This document shows, in pieces, positions 61,448 to 64,000 of a stretch of 64,000 nt of DNA (the stretch's first letter is position 1; every line of letters starts with the position of its first letter). The notes beneath the pieces are model-generated. The model was given only the letters and a program-made list of their open reading frames with translations, was not told the DNA's origin and made no database searches. Where the stretch lies: the NCBI GenBank assembly GCA_902749685.1, contig CACVKW010001488.1, forward strand, positions 21,677-85,676, read 5' to 3'. The position numbers and the translations under genes were made by a program. This stretch comes from Olavius sp. associated proteobacterium Delta 1 (GTDB lineage Bacteria > Desulfobacterota > Desulfobacteria > Desulfobacterales > JAFDCJ01).

Positions 61448-62872
61448 ATGATTGCTAAACCAAGATCACTAACAAATGTTGTGTTCATTTATGCTATGGG
61501 CACTTTCTCGTCTAAAGTGATAAGTTTTGTGCTCGTATTCGTTATAACCTTTTATTTAACGAGGAAAGAGGTAGGAACGTATGACATTGTTATTACCACT
61601 GTATCGCTCGTGGCGCCGTTCATATATTTGCAGCTGACCGACGCCATTCTACGCTGGATGTTACACGAGAACCAAGACGGAGCAATTACATCTAAAATTT
61701 TTACCAACGTTTTTTCTTTACTCTTCGTCAGCATGTTGTTCTTTTCTCTTGTGTATTGGATTGTCGTTAGGTTCCTTGAGATTCCTCACAAACATTTCAT
61801 ATTCTTTATTCTACTTGCTCAGTCAGTCCTGCCGCTGTTTCAGATCTTTGCTAGGGGAAGCGGAAAAAACACGCTCTTTGCCCTAAGTGGTGTGGTCTAT
61901 TCCATACTTTACACCACCTTAACACTGCTATTTCTTGTGCTCTACAAATTCAAAGTCGAGGGTCTGCTGGTTGCCAACGCTGCGGCAGCAATGGCTACCT
62001 CCCTTTTCATATTTGTTAAAGCGAAACATTATTCAAGTTTCTCAACAAAGCACATTGATGTCGAATTCAGTAAAACTCTCCTTTTTTATTCGATGCCACT
62101 TATCCCCAATCATATAGCCTGGTGGTTGTTCTCTTCGGCTAACCGCTACCTAGTGTTATATTTCTTAGGGTTAGAGGTCAGCGGCATTTGGGCGATATCT
62201 TACAAGATTCCGACCCTGCTTACCCTGGTTAGCACTCTTTTCTTTATGGCGTGGCAGGAAAAAGCGCTGAGAGAATATAGCAGCCCCAACCGTGATAATT
62301 ACTACACTGAGGTGTTGGAAAAATATGTGTCATTGCTTTTGGGCATTATCATTGTGTTGGTAGCAGCCTCCAAACCGATTCTGTATTGCGTCGTCCAGAA
62401 ATCTTTTTTCATCTCCTGGAAATACTCGACATTTTTATTGCTGGCAATCTTCTTCCAAAATTTGTCGCTTTTCTACGGTGTGGGATACTTCTGTGCAAAA
62501 GAAACGAAGTACGTCCTTTATACCACGATTGTCGGAAGCAGCGTGACCATAGTTTCTGGCATCATACTCATACCGTTCCTCGCGCTATACGGGGCAGGTA
62601 TTGCTGCAGGGTTAGGTTTCTTTGTCATGTTCCTGGTCCGGTTAAGGCAGACAAAGAAGTACTTTACAATCAGATTTCCATTGGCCCGTACGCTCTACAT
62701 GATGGCATGCATTGCGGTTTGTTCTGCTCTAAGCTATTCCGAATCGATCATAATTCAATTTCTTAATAACACCGCCGCTCTCAGTGTCGCAGCTTATGTG
62801 AATATAGATCTTATTGTGAGCAAACTTAACGATGTCAGGCAATTGTGCAGGACTAAATTCAGTGCCACCTAA
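61448..62872 (+). CDS. Wzx-like oligosaccharide flippase
   Basis: About 474 residues with 12-14 membrane segments of the MATE/MVF-like polysaccharide flippase superfamily. VVFIYAMGTFSSKVISFVLVFVITFYLTRKEVGTYDIV is the typical first helix pair, and the paired inverted halves follow. It would carry undecaprenyl-linked repeat units across the inner membrane. ATG 61448 is chosen over TTG 61430. Base composition is AT-richer than in the central genes, as is usual for O-antigen-type loci, and the gene overlaps the next by 41 bases. Confidence 0.88.
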   Translation: MIAKPRSLTNVVFIYAMGTFSSKVISFVLVFVITFYLTRKEVGTYDIVITTVSLVAPFIYLQLTDAILRWMLHENQDGAITSKIFTNVFSLLFVSMLFFSLVYWIVVRFLEIPHKHFIFFILLAQSVLPLFQIFARGSGKNTLFALSGVVYSILYTTLTLLFLVLYKFKVEGLLVANAAAAMATSLFIFVKAKHYSSFSTKHIDVEFSKTLLFYSMPLIPNHIAWWLFSSANRYLVLYFLGLEVSGIWAISYKIPTLLTLVSTLFFMAWQEKALREYSSPNRDNYYTEVLEKYVSLLLGIIIVLVAASKPILYCVVQKSFFISWKYSTFLLLAIFFQNLSLFYGVGYFCAKETKYVLYTTIVGSSVTIVSGIILIPFLALYGAGIAAGLGFFVMFLVRLRQTKKYFTIRFPLARTLYMMACIAVCSALSYSESIIIQFLNNTAALSVAAYVNIDLIVSKLNDVRQLCRTKFSAT

Positions 62873-63824
62873 AGAACCGGTCGTTTCGATTGTCACGCCA
62901 GTGTTTAACCGGGCTGCCATTGTTCACAGAGCAATCGACAGTGCAATTGCTCAGACTTACCAAAACTGGGAGTTGTTGCTGGTAGACGACGGTTCGGCAG
63001 ATAATATCAGCGAAATCGTGAAGACTAAATACGGCGGGGAGCCTCGGATAAGTTTTAGCGGACGAAACAGGCCGCCCAAGGGTGCTGCTACATGTAGAAA
63101 TATAGGGGCTGAAAATGCGAAGGGCGATTACCTGATTTTTCTCGATTCCGATGATTGGCTTGAACCATTTTGCCTTGAACAGCGGGTGAAGGTGATGGCT
63201 GCGAATCAGGATTTGGATTTCGCCGTATTTCTATTCAAATTCCTGAATCAAAATGGAAAATATATACCGAATCAGTTCGATAATGGTAAGGATCCATTAA
63301 TCAACTTTTTGTCGAACAAATCCTATTGGAATATAATGTGCCCTATCTGGAAGAAACAGTTTTTCTTTGAACTCGGTGGATTTAATGACAAATTTTTGAG
63401 ATATCAGGACGTTGAAATTCATATCAGAGCCCTCACGCACCCGGGCGTCAAGTACAGATTGTGTTCAGACCGCCATCCGGACACTGCGGTAATTCCGAGT
63501 GCCAAGAATGATGCCGTTGAATTTGCCATACGTCTTTATGCAAGTCTACATATCCTGATACCGCAAACATCTGCCTGCCTTGTGAAAGTGAAAAAATCGA
63601 AGTATATGAAGTATATGAAAGGGTATTTAAAGGAATGGCTGAGGTATTTTGCACTGACAAATTTCGATGATGCCATGCACAAAAGGACAGATGAAATTCT
63701 GATCCTCTTTCGAGACAACAAGGTGATTTCTCAATTCAAAATGAAGGTGTACAGGACTCAAATAACAACAATTGCATTTTTAATCAAATTACTAAAATAC
63801 ATTTACATCAAATCGGTATGTTAA
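62832..63824 (+). CDS. Glycosyltransferase family 2
   Basis: 330 residues. VVSIVTPVFNRAAIVHRAIDSAIAQTYQNWELLLVDDGS is the GT-A nucleotide-binding start with the first Asp pair, GAATCRNIGAENAKGDYLIFLDSDDWLEP has the DxD-type metal site, and WKKQFFFELGGFNDKFLRYQDVE is the acceptor region with catalytic acid. The Lys-rich C-terminus (about 250-330) looks helical and could bind the membrane. It overlaps the flippase gene by 41 bases, so the two form one operon for a surface polysaccharide. Sugar unknown. Confidence 0.9.
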   Translation: MSGNCAGLNSVPPKEPVVSIVTPVFNRAAIVHRAIDSAIAQTYQNWELLLVDDGSADNISEIVKTKYGGEPRISFSGRNRPPKGAATCRNIGAENAKGDYLIFLDSDDWLEPFCLEQRVKVMAANQDLDFAVFLFKFLNQNGKYIPNQFDNGKDPLINFLSNKSYWNIMCPIWKKQFFFELGGFNDKFLRYQDVEIHIRALTHPGVKYRLCSDRHPDTAVIPSAKNDAVEFAIRLYASLHILIPQTSACLVKVKKSKYMKYMKGYLKEWLRYFALTNFDDAMHKRTDEILILFRDNKVISQFKMKVYRTQITTIAFLIKLLKYIYIKSVC

Positions 63825-63902
63825 GTTAACCCTAACATTGCATAAATTCTTGTCATCTAGCCTGGCCGTTATGTCTGAGATCGTAGCTTTTTCCGGGCAG
63901 CT

Positions 63903-64000
63903 GCTGGATGCTTGATACTCGATGCTGGATATCTAACAGGACACTATCGGTGAATTTCAACGACATCCAGTATCCAGAAACCAGAATCCAGGATCAGTCA
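63903..64000. repeat. Heptad repeat inverted pair at the right edge
   Basis: gctggat/gcttgat/actcgat/gctggat (63903-63930) faces catccag/tatccag/aaaccag/aatccag (63963-63992), the same family as the large array at 21388. The 30 bases between and the preceding 75-base spacer contain no gene. Confidence 0.8.

Overview
The window reads as chromosomal DNA of a strictly anaerobic Desulfobacterota (deltaproteobacterial) bacterium, most likely a Desulfobacterales-type sulfate reducer or syntroph. The main reason is a compact methylmalonyl-CoA module: epimerase, B12 mutase, a transcarboxylase-like pair without a biotin carboxylase gene, and succinyl-CoA synthetase. This is the usual propionate/succinate route in these organisms. 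A NifU/NifS-type Fe-S assembly pair, HypAB and intergenic families of short tandem repeats fit the same assignment. No rRNA, tRNA, CRISPR array, phage or intact transposase gene was seen.

Layout. (1) 1-15.5 kb is a surface glycan region: a GT39 membrane glycosyltransferase (cut by the left edge), a GT9 heptosyltransferase-like protein, two GT4 enzymes, three MurG-like (COG4671-type) glycosyltransferases, two polysaccharide deacetylases, a histidine phosphatase, a GNAT enzyme with a decayed paralogue next to it, and a TMTC-like membrane/TPR protein. (2) 15.8-19.3 kb holds a class III nucleotide cyclase, a radical SAM/SPASM protein and an O-methyltransferase. (3) 19.7-33.7 kb is an unusual export-like cluster: a minimal FtsX permease, a LolD/MacB-type ATPase, a 1682-residue fusion of a degenerate M28 peptidase domain with an FtsX permease, a DUF6785-type membrane protein, an OPT-like membrane protein, a secreted protein, an unknown soluble protein and a PqqD-like protein. 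(4) 33.8-40.5 kb is a partner-switching module (STAS protein, anti-sigma-type ATPase, SpoIIE phosphatase) beside a cNMP-binding protein and an ABC exporter with a very large insertion in its ATPase domain. (5) 40.7-43.6 kb carries queuosine genes queA and tgt and a small NifU-like protein. (6) 43.8-53.3 kb is the methylmalonyl-CoA module. (7) 53.4-58.7 kb holds hypAB, a VapBC-type toxin-antitoxin pair with a readable promoter/operator, nifSU and a MEMO protein. (8) 59.3-63.8 kb returns to surface polysaccharide: cysQ-like phosphatase, GDP-fucose synthase, Wzx-like flippase and a GT2 enzyme.

The most striking non-coding feature is that many of the intergenic spacers carry short tandem repeats of different sequence but the same 7-base period, often as inverted pairs. 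The largest array is about 80 units (21388-21945), and its inverted partner lies inside the 5' end of the M28-FtsX gene. Two inverted pairs enclose fragments of four-helix-bundle (23S rRNA intervening-sequence-type) protein genes. A separate 92-base element with terminal inverted repeats lies just upstream of the carboxyltransferase gene and has a diverged relative at 19.4 kb.
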